DNA from: Streptomyces uncialis | Lineage (GTDB): Bacteria; Actinomycetota; Actinomycetes; Streptomycetales; Streptomycetaceae | Reading direction: 5' to 3' | Assembly (NCBI RefSeq): GCF_001905345.1 | Contig: NZ_LFBV01000002.1 | Location: 868,001 to 932,000, forward strand | Length of the DNA: 64,000 nucleotides | Notes under the pieces: generated by a model | Told to the model about the DNA's origin: nothing | Databases searched by the model: none | The model's input: only the letters and a program-made list of their open reading frames with translations | Program-made: the position numbers and the translations under genes | Part shown: positions 7,919 through 16,959 of the stretch, piece after piece | How positions within the stretch are numbered: position 1 is the stretch's first letter | Layout: each line of letters begins with the position of its first letter

Positions 7919-10917
7919 ACCCGGACCGACCCGTCGCCGGCCGCCCAGAGCGTACCGCCCGCGCGGTCGGCGGCCGTTCGCAGTCCGCGCACCGTGCGAC
8001 GCGGCGGGGCGGGGGCGTGCAGTTCGAGACCGTTGTCGAGACAGCGGAGGGTGAGGGTCGTCCCGCCGGTCATCAGCATCGCGGCACACCGGTAGGCGGC
8101 GACCTCGACGGCGACGGGCAGGGGTCGGCGGGGTCCGTGGTGGCGGAGGGTGACCCCGTACCGGACGGCGAGGGCGGCCATCCCGGCGAGCGTGGGCGGC
8201 GGGGTGTCGTCGCTCGCGGGACGGTTCGTGCCTCCGGGGCCGTACGTGCTCGCGGGACGTTCCGTGCCGCCGGGACGGTTCACGTGGTCGAGGCCGTGCG
8301 TGCTGCCGGGGCGGTCCGTGGTCCCTGAGCCGCCCGCACACCCGGGGCCGTCCGCGACCCCGGGGCCGTCCGCGACCCTGGGGCGGTCCGTGCTGCCGGG
8401 ACCTTCCGCGGCCCCGGGGTCGTACCTGTTGCCGGGACGGTCCGCGATCCCGGGGCCGTACGCGCTGCCGAGGCCGTGCACGCATCCGGGGCCGTGCACG
8501 CTGCCGGGGCCGTCGGGCACTCGGTTCGGTGGCACCGGCGCGGGCCGGGGGACGGGCGACGAGGGGGCGGTGAACGGGGGTGCGGGATGCGGGGACTCGG
8601 GGTGCGAGCGTTCGGAGTGCGGGCGTTCGGAGTGCGGGCGTTCGGAGTGCGGGCGTTCGGAGTGCGTGGGCGCAGGACGTGGTGGTGCGGGGCACGAGGG
8701 CACCCGCGTCGGCACAGCCGCTGACCCGGACGGACTCGCGGATGACGGCCCGTCCGGCGGCGCGGCAGGCGGCTCGACCGGCTCCCCGAGCGGTGCCGGA
8801 AGCCACCCCGTGAACGCCGCTCCCGGTGACCCCCCGGACCTCGGCCCGGACACCGGCTCAGGCAGTCCCCCGGGCGCCGGGCCAGACACCGGCCCGGACA
8901 GCCCCCCGAGCACCGCCCCCGGCACCGGCCCGGCCATCCATCCGGCCGCCGCCCCCGACACCGACACCTGCCCGGACACCGCCGCCGACCCCGGACCCGG
9001 CCCGGACATCCGCCTGCCCACCGGACCCGGTACCGGCCCGGCCACCGCCCCCGCCCGGAGTTCCACGAGCAGGTCCCGCAGGGCCGTCAGCGCGGCGCGG
9101 GCCTCGCTTCGGGCGGCTGCGAGGTCCCCGGCGTCCGCCGCCTCCGCGACCGCGTGGGCGTGCCGCCGGGCGGTGTCCCGCAGCCCGGCGGCGAACCGTT
9201 CGCGCTGTGCGCGGACGGCCGCGCCGGTTTCCCGCGCCCGCAGCTCCCGTCGCCGGTCGGCGTCGGCGCGGCGGACTGCGCGGCGCCGGGCCGCCCGGCG
9301 GCCTGCGGCCCAGACGAGCAGCGCGGGGACGGCGAGCAGCGCGGACAGCACGGCCCAGGCCGCCACACGGTCACCGCTGATCCCCGTACCGCGGGCGAGG
9401 GCGAGGCCGCCGACGGCGGCGACCGCGGTGACGGCCGCGAGGCCGCGTCCCCGGTCCAGCCGCTCCCCCGCCGAGCGGACGAAGGCGAGTTCGACCCACC
9501 AGTGGACGAGCAGGACGTCACCGGCGGGCGGTCCGCCCCAGTCGGCGAGGTCGCAGCCGAGCCAGAGGAGCAGGGCCAGCAGGACGGCGGCCAGGCCCCG
9601 TTCCGGTGCCCTGCGCCGCACGGCGAGCGGTGCGGCGTGCAGCGCCGACAGGGCGACGAAGGCCGACGCGGACGCGGGACCGTCGAAGGAGTCCGGCGCA
9701 CCGGTGGCGAGGAGGGCGACCCCGAGGGACAGGGCGGTCGCGAGGCCGACGAGGGCCCAGTCGCGGGCGGCGGGGCCGGGCCAGGCGGGCCAGCGGCGGG
9801 TGGGCAGCGGGGCGGTGAGCGGGAGTTCGGCGCGTACGGTCCAGCCGGGGCCCGAGGGTCCGGCGGTGAGGGTGCCTCCGGCGGCGCCGACGGCGGACCG
9901 CAGCCCCGGGATGCCGAGTCCGCCGCCGAGGCCGGGGGCGGACCGCTCACCGCCGCCGTCCGTGACGGTCACGACGAGGAGGCGGCCGGTGTCCCGTGCC
10001 GTGACCGCCACCCGTACCGGGGCGCCGGACGCGTACCGCTGGGCGTTGGTGAGGGCTTCGCGGACCACGCGGTGGGCGGTGTGCGCGGTCGCGGGCGGGG
10101 CGGTGTCCAGGGTGCGGGTGTGGTCGGCGCCGTGGCGGGCGGCGAGGGTGTCGATGTCGGCGAGGGTGATCCCGCCGGGGCGGGTGTCGGGCGCGGTGAG
10201 CCGGTCGAGTTCGGCGACGGTGCCGCGGCCCGCGGCGGCGGCGTGGCGCAGGGCGTCCCGGGTGAGGTCGGGGCGGTCGAGCCGCAGGGCCGCCGCGCAG
10301 GACACCACGACGCCGGTCAGCCGGTGGGCGGCGGCGTCGTGCAGTTCGGCGGCGAACCGCTCCCGTTCGGCGAGGACTTCGTACCGTAGGGCCGCCCCGG
10401 ACGCGGCGCGGTGCGCCCGGACGGCTTCCCGGTCGGCGGCGCGGCGGCGCCGGGACCGGCCCGCCGCCCAGAGCACCGCCCCGCATCCGGCGACGACGAC
10501 CGCCGTCCCGGCGGTGTGCCGCGGCGGGCTTCCCGTCAGCGCGGCGGCGAGGGCGGCGGTCAGCGCCGTGGCGGCCACCCCGGACACGGCGGTCCCGGCG
10601 GTGCCGTGGACGGCGAGGGCGTACAGGGCGAGGGCCACGGCGACCGGCGGGCCTACGGTGTCGGCGGGTGCTCCGGCCAAGGCGGCGGCGAGGGCCGCGG
10701 CGAGGACGGCCGCGAGCGTCCCGGCGAGGGCGGCGAGCGGCCGGGTGCGGCGGCCGAGGAGGGCCGCGCAGCCGAGCGCGGTGGCCGCCAGGGCGGGCGG
10801 GCCCGCCGGGGGGCCACCGCTGACCGTCACGCACATCTGTACGACGGCGGGCGTCAGCGCGGGAACGGCCGCCGCTCCGGCCCGCGTCAACCTCTCGCCC
10901 ACGCGCCGCCGCGTCAT
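7882..10917 (-). CDS. NarL-type sensor histidine kinase with duplicated kinase modules and a long repetitive insert
   Basis: 1011-residue membrane kinase. Module 1 (about residues 1-360) has N-terminal hydrophobic segments, a HisKA_3 box with phosphoacceptor His193 in AAELHDAAAHRL, and a complete ATPase domain (N-box REALTNAQRYA, then GGGLGIPGLRS). Module 2 (about 365-1011) starts with a second set of membrane segments. It has a degraded dimerisation helix (AAGLRDTARRHAHAV, lacking the HD pair) and ends in a degraded ATPase fragment (VEVAAYRCAAMLMTGG, LRTAADRAGGTLWAA). Between them lie about 300 residues of Pro/Gly/Ser repeats (about 617-915), including HSERP units and GPG-type motifs. Module 2 is probably non-catalytic. 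It is translationally coupled to the response regulator. Confidence 0.88.
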   Translation of the reverse strand: MTRRRVGERLTRAGAAAVPALTPAVVQMCVTVSGGPPAGPPALAATALGCAALLGRRTRPLAALAGTLAAVLAAALAAALAGAPADTVGPPVAVALALYALAVHGTAGTAVSGVAATALTAALAAALTGSPPRHTAGTAVVVAGCGAVLWAAGRSRRRRAADREAVRAHRAASGAALRYEVLAERERFAAELHDAAAHRLTGVVVSCAAALRLDRPDLTRDALRHAAAAGRGTVAELDRLTAPDTRPGGITLADIDTLAARHGADHTRTLDTAPPATAHTAHRVVREALTNAQRYASGAPVRVAVTARDTGRLLVVTVTDGGGERSAPGLGGGLGIPGLRSAVGAAGGTLTAGPSGPGWTVRAELPLTAPLPTRRWPAWPGPAARDWALVGLATALSLGVALLATGAPDSFDGPASASAFVALSALHAAPLAVRRRAPERGLAAVLLALLLWLGCDLADWGGPPAGDVLLVHWWVELAFVRSAGERLDRGRGLAAVTAVAAVGGLALARGTGISGDRVAAWAVLSALLAVPALLVWAAGRRAARRRAVRRADADRRRELRARETGAAVRAQRERFAAGLRDTARRHAHAVAEAADAGDLAAARSEARAALTALRDLLVELRAGAVAGPVPGPVGRRMSGPGPGSAAVSGQVSVSGAAAGWMAGPVPGAVLGGLSGPVSGPAPGGLPEPVSGPRSGGSPGAAFTGWLPAPLGEPVEPPAAPPDGPSSASPSGSAAVPTRVPSCPAPPRPAPTHSERPHSERPHSERPHSERSHPESPHPAPPFTAPSSPVPRPAPVPPNRVPDGPGSVHGPGCVHGLGSAYGPGIADRPGNRYDPGAAEGPGSTDRPRVADGPGVADGPGCAGGSGTTDRPGSTHGLDHVNRPGGTERPASTYGPGGTNRPASDDTPPPTLAGMAALAVRYGVTLRHHGPRRPLPVAVEVAAYRCAAMLMTGGTTLTLRCLDNGLELHAPAPPRRTVRGLRTAADRAGGTLWAAGDGSVRVWLPEVFPSRSE
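8610..8669. repeat. 15-bp in-frame tandem repeat inside the histidine kinase gene
   Basis: Unit gttcggagtgcgggc occurs at 8610, 8625 and 8640, with a slightly changed fourth copy at 8655. On the coding (minus) strand it encodes repeated HSERP pentapeptides. The period is a multiple of three, so copy-number change would keep the reading frame. Confidence 0.9.
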
Positions 10918-11174
10918 AGGGCCCTCTCCTCCGGGCTCATACGGCCCCCTCCCCCGCGTCCGGACGCAGGACCGCCCCGACCTGGTGTTCCGTCGTCCGG
11001 CACGGTACCGGTCGGGGCGTACGGGCGCCGTCCGGCCGGGCGCCCCGGTTAACGGGCGCGCGGAGCCAGCGCGCGAAGTCCCATGCCACTTACGGCGATC
11101 GTGCCGCGTCCGCCCTGGCGACCGTCCCGCGTCCGCTTTGTCAATCGTGCCGCCCGCGTCCAGGATGTGTCGCC

Positions 11175-14100
11175 ATGGCGGTAGGGAACTGGCGGCGCGG
11201 TGAGATCGTGCTGGGGCGGTACGAGGTGCTGGACGTCCTCGACAACGGGGGCATGGGGCTGGTGTTCCGGGTCCGGCACCGTGACTGGCAGACGGATCTG
11301 GCGCTGAAGGTGCCCCGTCCCGAGCTGCTGAGGGTTCCGGCGGACGGGGACGCGTTCGCCGCCGAGGCCGGCACCTGGGCGGGGCTGGACCCGCATCCGC
11401 ATGTCGTGAACTGTGTGTACGTGCGGCGGATCGACGGCTCGCCGTGCGTGTTCGCGGAGTGGGTGGACGGCGGGAACCTCGCGGAGCGGGTGCGGGGGCG
11501 CCGTCCGCAAGGCGGCGGGGAGACGGCCCGGTTGCTGGATCTGGCGGTGCAGATCGCCTGGGGGATCGCGCACGCGCACCGGGGCGGCGTGGTGCATCAG
11601 GACATCAAACCGGCCAATGTGATGGTGACCGGGGACGGGATCGCGAAGGTCTCCGACTTCGGGCTGGCGAACGCGCGGGCGGCGGCGGGCGAGAGCGCTG
11701 TCGCGCCGCCGGGGGTGAGCCTGTTCGCCGGGTACGGCGGGATGACGCCCGCGTACTGCTCGCCGGAGCAGGCGGAGGCCCGGGCCGGGGCGCGGCTGGC
11801 GATGACACGGGCGACGGACGTGTGGTCGTGGGCGCTGTGCGTGCTGGAGATGTTCACGGGCGGTCCGCCGTGCCGGCTGGGGCAGAGCGCGCCGGAGGTG
11901 TTCGAGGTGCTGGTGGAGGCCGCGTCGCGGGGGTCGGGCGTGGCCGCGATGCCCCGGGCGCTGGTGGACCTGCTGCGCCGGTGTTTCACGCTCGACCCGG
12001 CGGCCCGCCCGCACGACCTGGACGGACTCGCTGCCGAGGTCGCCGCGATCCACGCGGACACGGTCGGTGAACCGTACCCGCGGGCCCGTCCGGCCGGGAC
12101 GCGGCTGCTCGCGGACGGGCTGTCCAACCGGGCGCTGTCGCTGCTGGATCTGGGCCGCGAGGAGGAGGCGGAGCTGATGTGGCGGGAGGCTGCCGGTGTC
12201 GACCCGCACCATCCGTCGGCCGTCCACAACTGGGCGCTGTACCGCTGGCGGCGGGGGCGGATCGGCGACACGGAGGTGGTGTCGGCGCTGCGGGCGGCCC
12301 GGACGGTGCGGGGCGGCCGGTGGGACGGGGACCCGCTGCTGGGCCTGGCGCAGCTGGAGCGCGGCGCGGACGACGAGGCCCGCGCGCTGCTGGCGGACGC
12401 TCCCGGGACGCCCGAGTTCGAGGCCGGGCGGCGGGAGTTGGCGCGGCGGCCGGCGGCCGTGGCGCCGCTGCGGGTGAGCGGCCACCGGGGCGGGGTGTCG
12501 GCGCTCGCGGTGGACGGTGCGGGGACGGTGGCGCTGAGCGGTGGTGCCGAGGGCTGCGTCCGGGTGTGGGACCTGCCGGGCGGGCGGTGCCGTCATGAGC
12601 TGTCGGGGGCGCGTGGCGGCCGGATCGTGTCGGTCGCGGTGAGCGCGGACGGCCGGTACGGGGTGGTGGCACGCCGGGACGGGCCGGTCGAGTGGTGGGA
12701 TCTCGCGACGGGGACGCCGCGGTACCGGCTGACGGACCGTCCGGCCCGGGTCACCGCGGTGGCGGTGACCTCCCGGGGGGTGTGCTTCCTCGGTGACGAG
12801 CAGGGGCTGGTGGGCCGGTGGGAGCCGGGGGCGGGCCCGGCGGTGCGGGAGCTGGGACGGCACGGTGGGACCCGTACGGTGGCGGCCGGGACGGCGCCGG
12901 ACCCGTGCGCGGTCACCCATGTCGCGGCCGGACAGGACGGCGCGGTCGTGGTGTCCGTGGCGGAGCGGGGCGGGCTGACGTCGGTGTACGTGTGGGACAC
13001 CGCGCTCGGGCGGGTGCGGCACCGGCTGGAGCGGTCGGCGGACCTGCGTTTGACGGGCCTGGACCGGGTGGCGCTGAGCCCGGACGGCGGGTACGCGCTG
13101 CTGACCGGGCGTTTCGGGAGCGAGGCCCGGATCTGGGCGGCCCATGACGACCGGGTGCGCGACACGGTGCCGGACTCCATCGACCCGCATGTCGCCGTCG
13201 CGTTGAGCGCGGACGGCACGATCGCGGTGTCCGGCGGGACGGGCGGTCACACGGCACGGGTCTGGGAGACCGGGAGCGGGCGCTGTCTTCGGACGTTCGC
13301 CCTTCCGTCCGGCGGGAGCACTCCCGGGGGCATGGTGTCGAGCGGCCGGGTGGCCGTCAGCGGCGACGCCTCCACGGCGGTGGTGGCCGATCAGGACGGC
13401 GGTCTGTGGGTGCACCGGCTGCCACCGACCGGGTTCCGTGCGGCGTGGAGCTACGCCCGCCCCCGGTCGGCCGCCGATCTCGGTGACACCGCGTCCCAGT
13501 TCCGTGAGCTGCTGGACGGTGCCGAGCGGCGGGTGGCGGACGGCCGGACGGCGGACGCGGCACGTCTGCTCCGGACGGCGCGGTCCCTACCGGGCTTCGA
13601 ACGGCACCCGGAACTGCGCGCCGCGTGGGCCGCGTTGGGCCGGGGCCGGGAGCGGACCGGGGTGCTCGCCGTGCTGCGGCGGTACGACATGCGGGGCGGC
13701 ACCTGGACGTTCACCCCGCGGGTGACGCTCGCGGTCGAGTCGGACGGCGATGTGATGATCACCGGGGGCGGCGACGGAGCGCTGCGGGTGTGGGAACTCC
13801 AGTCCGGCCGGGGCATGTTCGCGTTCCCCGACCGCGCCGGGAAACCGCACACCGTGCTGATCGCCGACGACGAGCCCACGGCCGTCACCGCCGACTGGTC
13901 CGGTACCGCGTTCGTCTGGGACCTGGAGGGCGGGGTCCGGCGCGACGCGCTGCTCGGCAAGCACGGCCGGGTGAAGTGCGTCGCGATGTCCGCCGACGGC
14001 CGGTACGCCCTGGTCGGGGACGAGGGCGGGGCACTGGTCCTGTGGCGGTTGCGGCCGGCCGCGGCGGTGCGGGTGACGGCGGCCCATACGGGGCCGGTGT

Positions 14101-14708
14101 CCCGGGTCGCCCTGAGCCGGGACGGCCGGTACGCGGTGTCGACCGGCCATCAGGACCGGATCGCGCGGGTGTGGCGGACGGCGACCGGCGAGGAGCTGTT
14201 CTCGTTCCCGCTCGGGACGATGCCGGTGGGGCCGCGCGGGATGCGCTTCAGCCCCGACGGCGAACGGCTGTACGTCAACGCCCAGCCCGTGATGACCTGC
14301 TGGGAGGTGCCCACCGGCCGCGGGCTGTTCTCGGTCGAGGTGTCGTACCGGGACACCCTGGCGATGAGCGCGGACTGCCGGGTCGGGGTGACGTCCGGGG
14401 TCGGCTGTCTGGTGGTGTGGGACGCGGTGCGGGGCCGGACGATCCGTGAACTGCCGCACTCGGCGGTCGCGTTCGATATCAGCCCGGACGGCGGGTATGT
14501 GCTGAGCGCCGGGTACGACCACACACTGCGGCTGTGGGACGTGCGCACGGGGCGCTGCGCGCATGTGCTGGACGGCCATCCGAGGCGCATCATGGACGTG
14601 CTGTTCACCGCCGACGGACGCAACGCGCTGTCCACCGACGCCCGGCCCGCCATCCGGCTCTGGGAGTTCGACTGGGACCACGACTTCGGTCCGGCGGTCT
14701 CCCCATGA
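11175..14708 (+). CDS. Ser/Thr protein kinase with TPR segment and two WD40 propellers
   Basis: 1177-residue predicted cytoplasmic kinase. The kinase domain (about residues 12-290) has the glycine loop DNGGMGLV, the ATP lysine in LALKVPRP, a catalytic loop written HQDIKPAN (Gln for the usual Arg), DFGLA and TPAYCSPEQA. Residues about 310-345 look like a TPR (NRALSLLDLGREEEAELMW). From about 432 onward, some 14 WD40 repeats (endings such as VRVWDL, LRVWEL, LRLWDV) fall into two blocks split by a helical linker at about 775-845, which fits two propellers. The HQD loop marks it as a non-RD kinase, a class not usually switched on by activation-loop phosphorylation. Its stop overlaps the next gene's start (ATGA), so the two kinases are coupled. 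Confidence 0.9.
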   Translation: MAVGNWRRGEIVLGRYEVLDVLDNGGMGLVFRVRHRDWQTDLALKVPRPELLRVPADGDAFAAEAGTWAGLDPHPHVVNCVYVRRIDGSPCVFAEWVDGGNLAERVRGRRPQGGGETARLLDLAVQIAWGIAHAHRGGVVHQDIKPANVMVTGDGIAKVSDFGLANARAAAGESAVAPPGVSLFAGYGGMTPAYCSPEQAEARAGARLAMTRATDVWSWALCVLEMFTGGPPCRLGQSAPEVFEVLVEAASRGSGVAAMPRALVDLLRRCFTLDPAARPHDLDGLAAEVAAIHADTVGEPYPRARPAGTRLLADGLSNRALSLLDLGREEEAELMWREAAGVDPHHPSAVHNWALYRWRRGRIGDTEVVSALRAARTVRGGRWDGDPLLGLAQLERGADDEARALLADAPGTPEFEAGRRELARRPAAVAPLRVSGHRGGVSALAVDGAGTVALSGGAEGCVRVWDLPGGRCRHELSGARGGRIVSVAVSADGRYGVVARRDGPVEWWDLATGTPRYRLTDRPARVTAVAVTSRGVCFLGDEQGLVGRWEPGAGPAVRELGRHGGTRTVAAGTAPDPCAVTHVAAGQDGAVVVSVAERGGLTSVYVWDTALGRVRHRLERSADLRLTGLDRVALSPDGGYALLTGRFGSEARIWAAHDDRVRDTVPDSIDPHVAVALSADGTIAVSGGTGGHTARVWETGSGRCLRTFALPSGGSTPGGMVSSGRVAVSGDASTAVVADQDGGLWVHRLPPTGFRAAWSYARPRSAADLGDTASQFRELLDGAERRVADGRTADAARLLRTARSLPGFERHPELRAAWAALGRGRERTGVLAVLRRYDMRGGTWTFTPRVTLAVESDGDVMITGGGDGALRVWELQSGRGMFAFPDRAGKPHTVLIADDEPTAVTADWSGTAFVWDLEGGVRRDALLGKHGRVKCVAMSADGRYALVGDEGGALVLWRLRPAAAVRVTAAHTGPVSRVALSRDGRYAVSTGHQDRIARVWRTATGEELFSFPLGTMPVGPRGMRFSPDGERLYVNAQPVMTCWEVPTGRGLFSVEVSYRDTLAMSADCRVGVTSGVGCLVVWDAVRGRTIRELPHSAVAFDISPDGGYVLSAGYDHTLRLWDVRTGRCAHVLDGHPRRIMDVLFTADGRNALSTDARPAIRLWEFDWDHDFGPAVSP

Positions 14709-15955
14709 GCGTGACGGTCGTCCTCACCGTGCCGGGCCCGCCGCCCGCGGAGTACGTGTACGGGGAGCCGTTCAGCGTGGTGGTGGGCCGCGCCGCGGAG
14801 TGCGGCATCCGGATCGGGGCGGGGCACCGCGGTGTGTCGCGGCGGCACTGCCGGATCGAGAACGCGCCCCCGCCGCTGCGGATCTCGGACCTGGGGAGCA
14901 GCTTCGGTACGGAGGTGAACGGCGTACGGCTGGACCGGCTCACCGAGCGGCCCCTGGTGGACGGCGACGAGATCCGGGTGGGCGATGTCGTGCTGCGGGT
15001 GGGGGTGCGCGCGGCCCCGGCCGCCGCGCCGCCCGTCGCGCCGGAGCACGGCGACGCGCTGTCCGCGGCGCCGCCGGGGTATGAGCTGCTGCGGGAGCTG
15101 GGGCGCGGGGCGCAGGGGGTGGTGTATCTGGCCCGGGACCGGTCGAGCGGGGCGCTGGTGGCCCTGAAGCGGGTGCTGGCGTCGGGGGAGGTCGACGGTG
15201 CGGCGCGGTTCGCGTTCCGCCGTGAGTTCGGGAGTCTGCGGGCGCTGCGGCATCCGAACATCGTGGCGTTCCGGGGCGGTCACGACCGGGGCAGCGCGTT
15301 CTGGTTCGCGTGCGAGTACTGTCCCGGCGGCAGTCTGGTGGATCTGCTCGGCAGACGGGGCGGGCGGCCCCTGTCTGCGGCGCGGGCCGTGCCGCTGGCC
15401 CTGAGGATGCTCGCCGGGCTGGACCACGCGCACCGGGCGGAGGTCCCGGCGCCCCGGCAGGCCGACGGTGCGGTGGTGACGGCCCGGGGGCTGGTGCACC
15501 GGGACGTGAAACCGGCCAATGTGCTGCTCGTGGGTGAAGCGGGCGGCCCCGGAACGGTGGTGAAGCTCGCGGACTTCGGGCTGGCGAAGGCGTTCGAGCA
15601 CGCCGGGCTGTCCGGTCACACCCGGTCGGGGGCGCTCGGCGGCACGCTGCCGTTCACGGCCCGCGCGCAGCTCGTCGACTACAAGTACGCGGGCCCCGAG
15701 GTCGATGTGTGGGCGACGGCCGCGTGTCTGTACTGGCTGCTGACCGGGACGACGCCCCGCGACTATCCGCCGGACCGTGATCCGGTGGCGGTGAGCCTGC
15801 GGGCCCCGGTGGTGCCGGTACGGGAGCGGGACCGGTCGGTGCCGCCCGGGCTCGCGGAGGTCCTGGACGAGGCACTGGTGGACACGCCCGCGATCCGGGT
15901 CACCACGGCGGCGGGCCTGGCGCGGGCGCTGGTTGCGGCCGCGCCGGGGCGGTGA
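14705..15955 (+). CDS. FHA domain - Ser/Thr protein kinase
   Basis: 416-residue protein starting at ATG 14705, which overlaps the upstream stop by 4 nt. An N-terminal FHA domain (about 20-105) shows the phospho-threonine-binding pattern: VVVGRAAECGI, then VSRRHCRIE, then LGSSFGTEVNG. A kinase domain follows (about 125-405): RELGRGAQGVVYLA, VALKRV, HRDVKPANVL, DFGLAKAF and a P+1 loop ending in YAGPEVDVWA. FHA domains bind phosphothreonine, so this kinase can plausibly dock onto autophosphorylated WD40 kinase from the upstream gene, giving a two-kinase relay. No membrane segment is seen. The substrate is unknown. Confidence 0.92.
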   Translation: MSVTVVLTVPGPPPAEYVYGEPFSVVVGRAAECGIRIGAGHRGVSRRHCRIENAPPPLRISDLGSSFGTEVNGVRLDRLTERPLVDGDEIRVGDVVLRVGVRAAPAAAPPVAPEHGDALSAAPPGYELLRELGRGAQGVVYLARDRSSGALVALKRVLASGEVDGAARFAFRREFGSLRALRHPNIVAFRGGHDRGSAFWFACEYCPGGSLVDLLGRRGGRPLSAARAVPLALRMLAGLDHAHRAEVPAPRQADGAVVTARGLVHRDVKPANVLLVGEAGGPGTVVKLADFGLAKAFEHAGLSGHTRSGALGGTLPFTARAQLVDYKYAGPEVDVWATAACLYWLLTGTTPRDYPPDRDPVAVSLRAPVVPVRERDRSVPPGLAEVLDEALVDTPAIRVTTAAGLARALVAAAPGR

Positions 15956-16045
15956 CCGGCTCCGGAACTGCGGCTGCCGGTGCGGCCGTTGGGCGCCGGT
16001 CCGGGCCGCGTCCGCCGCCCCGCGCCGACCCGGTCCGCGTGTGCC

Positions 16046-16105
16046 GTTCCGGTCTGCCGAGTGCGGTTCCGGTCTGCCGAGTGCGGGTCCGGTCTGCCGC
16101 TGTCA
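16046..16105. repeat. 20-bp tandem repeat, about three copies
   Basis: Unit gttccggtctgccgagtgcg occurs at 16046 and 16066, with a diverged third copy at 16086. It fills the gap between the FHA-kinase gene and the convergent gene ending at 16103, where a terminator would be expected. Confidence 0.75.
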
Positions 16106-16801
16106 GTCCGCGAGGGCGACGTACAGCGGGGTGCCGAGCAGGACCGTCCGGTCGCCGTGCAGTTCGGGGTAGGGGCTGGGGCCGCTGAGGAGGCGCTTGG
16201 CGAGGAACTCGACGTGCTGGGCGGGGCCGCGCAGCGTGGAGCTGGCCTGGGCGACGGTGGCCAGCGCGTCGGTGTCGGCGGCGGCGAGGGCGTCCTGGGG
16301 GCCGGGGGCGGCGGGGCGCAGGACGAAGTCGTCGTCGGCCGGGGTCGCGATGCGGTGCAGGAGCACCGGGAGCAGGGAGGCGCTGAGCCGGTCCGGGGCG
16401 GGGGGCGGCGGGGCGCCCGCGTCGGCGGCGGCCCGGGTGGCGGCGCCGAGGACATGGGCGCTGGAGCCGCCGAGGCCGAGGATCGTGCGGCGGGTGCGGC
16501 CGCCGAAGTACACCGTGTCGTCGTCGCCGACAAGTCCCCACTGCATCGGCAGCAGGCCCCCGAAGTACTGGCCGGGTTCGTCCACATCGCCGATGTCGCC
16601 GTGGTCCTGGAGGAAGCGGACCACCCGTTCGAGGCGGGCGACGCGGTCGGCGGAGGCGGACTCGACGCTGCGTCTGGCGGTGACGACCTTGAGGTCCAGG
16701 CCCACCTCGGAGGTCCGCTTGCGGGCCCAGCCCGGGTCGGTCTGCGAGAGCAGCATGTCGACCTTGGCGTCGCTGATGTAGAGGTAGTAGCGGAACGACA
16801 C
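16103..16801 (-). CDS. uncharacterised actinobacterial protein (SAVMC3_10250/DUF7019-like)
   Basis: 232-residue soluble protein starting SFRYYLYISDAKVDMLLSQ. I recall this opening from an uncharacterised Streptomyces family, but that assignment is from memory. Visible features: a basic segment (GWARKRTSEVGLDLKVV), a short conserved block WGLVGDDDTVYFGGRTRRTILGLGGSSAHVLG (here about residues 88-120), a Pro/Ala-rich linker (about 125-140) and a C-terminal stretch (HVEFLAKRLLSG, TVLLGTPLYVAL). No catalytic motif is recognised. It converges on the two-kinase operon, so it may be a partner or substrate of those kinases; that is inference from position only. Confidence 0.7.
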   Translation of the reverse strand: MSFRYYLYISDAKVDMLLSQTDPGWARKRTSEVGLDLKVVTARRSVESASADRVARLERVVRFLQDHGDIGDVDEPGQYFGGLLPMQWGLVGDDDTVYFGGRTRRTILGLGGSSAHVLGAATRAAADAGAPPPPAPDRLSASLLPVLLHRIATPADDDFVLRPAAPGPQDALAAADTDALATVAQASSTLRGPAQHVEFLAKRLLSGPSPYPELHGDRTVLLGTPLYVALAD

Positions 16802-16959
16802 GTGGACCTCCCGTGCTGCGGCCCCGGTCGCGGTGCCGTCGGTGCCCCGGCCCCCGTCGCGGTGCCGTCGGCGCGCGGTGATCCTACCGGGCGGTCGGAC
16901 CCGCCCCCGACGCCGTCGGGACGGGGCGGCGGGCTCCGGCCGTGGAGCAGCCGGCGTGG

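Noticed and set aside
8215..8669. Repeat array considered as a CRISPR or minisatellite element
   Set aside because: Repeats are 15 bp or degenerate, without spacers, and lie in frame inside the kinase gene; no cas genes are present.
8150..11203. A 1017-codon plus-strand frame opposite the histidine kinase
   Set aside because: Its Ser/Arg/Ala/Pro-rich composition with no domain is a shadow of the minus-strand kinase.
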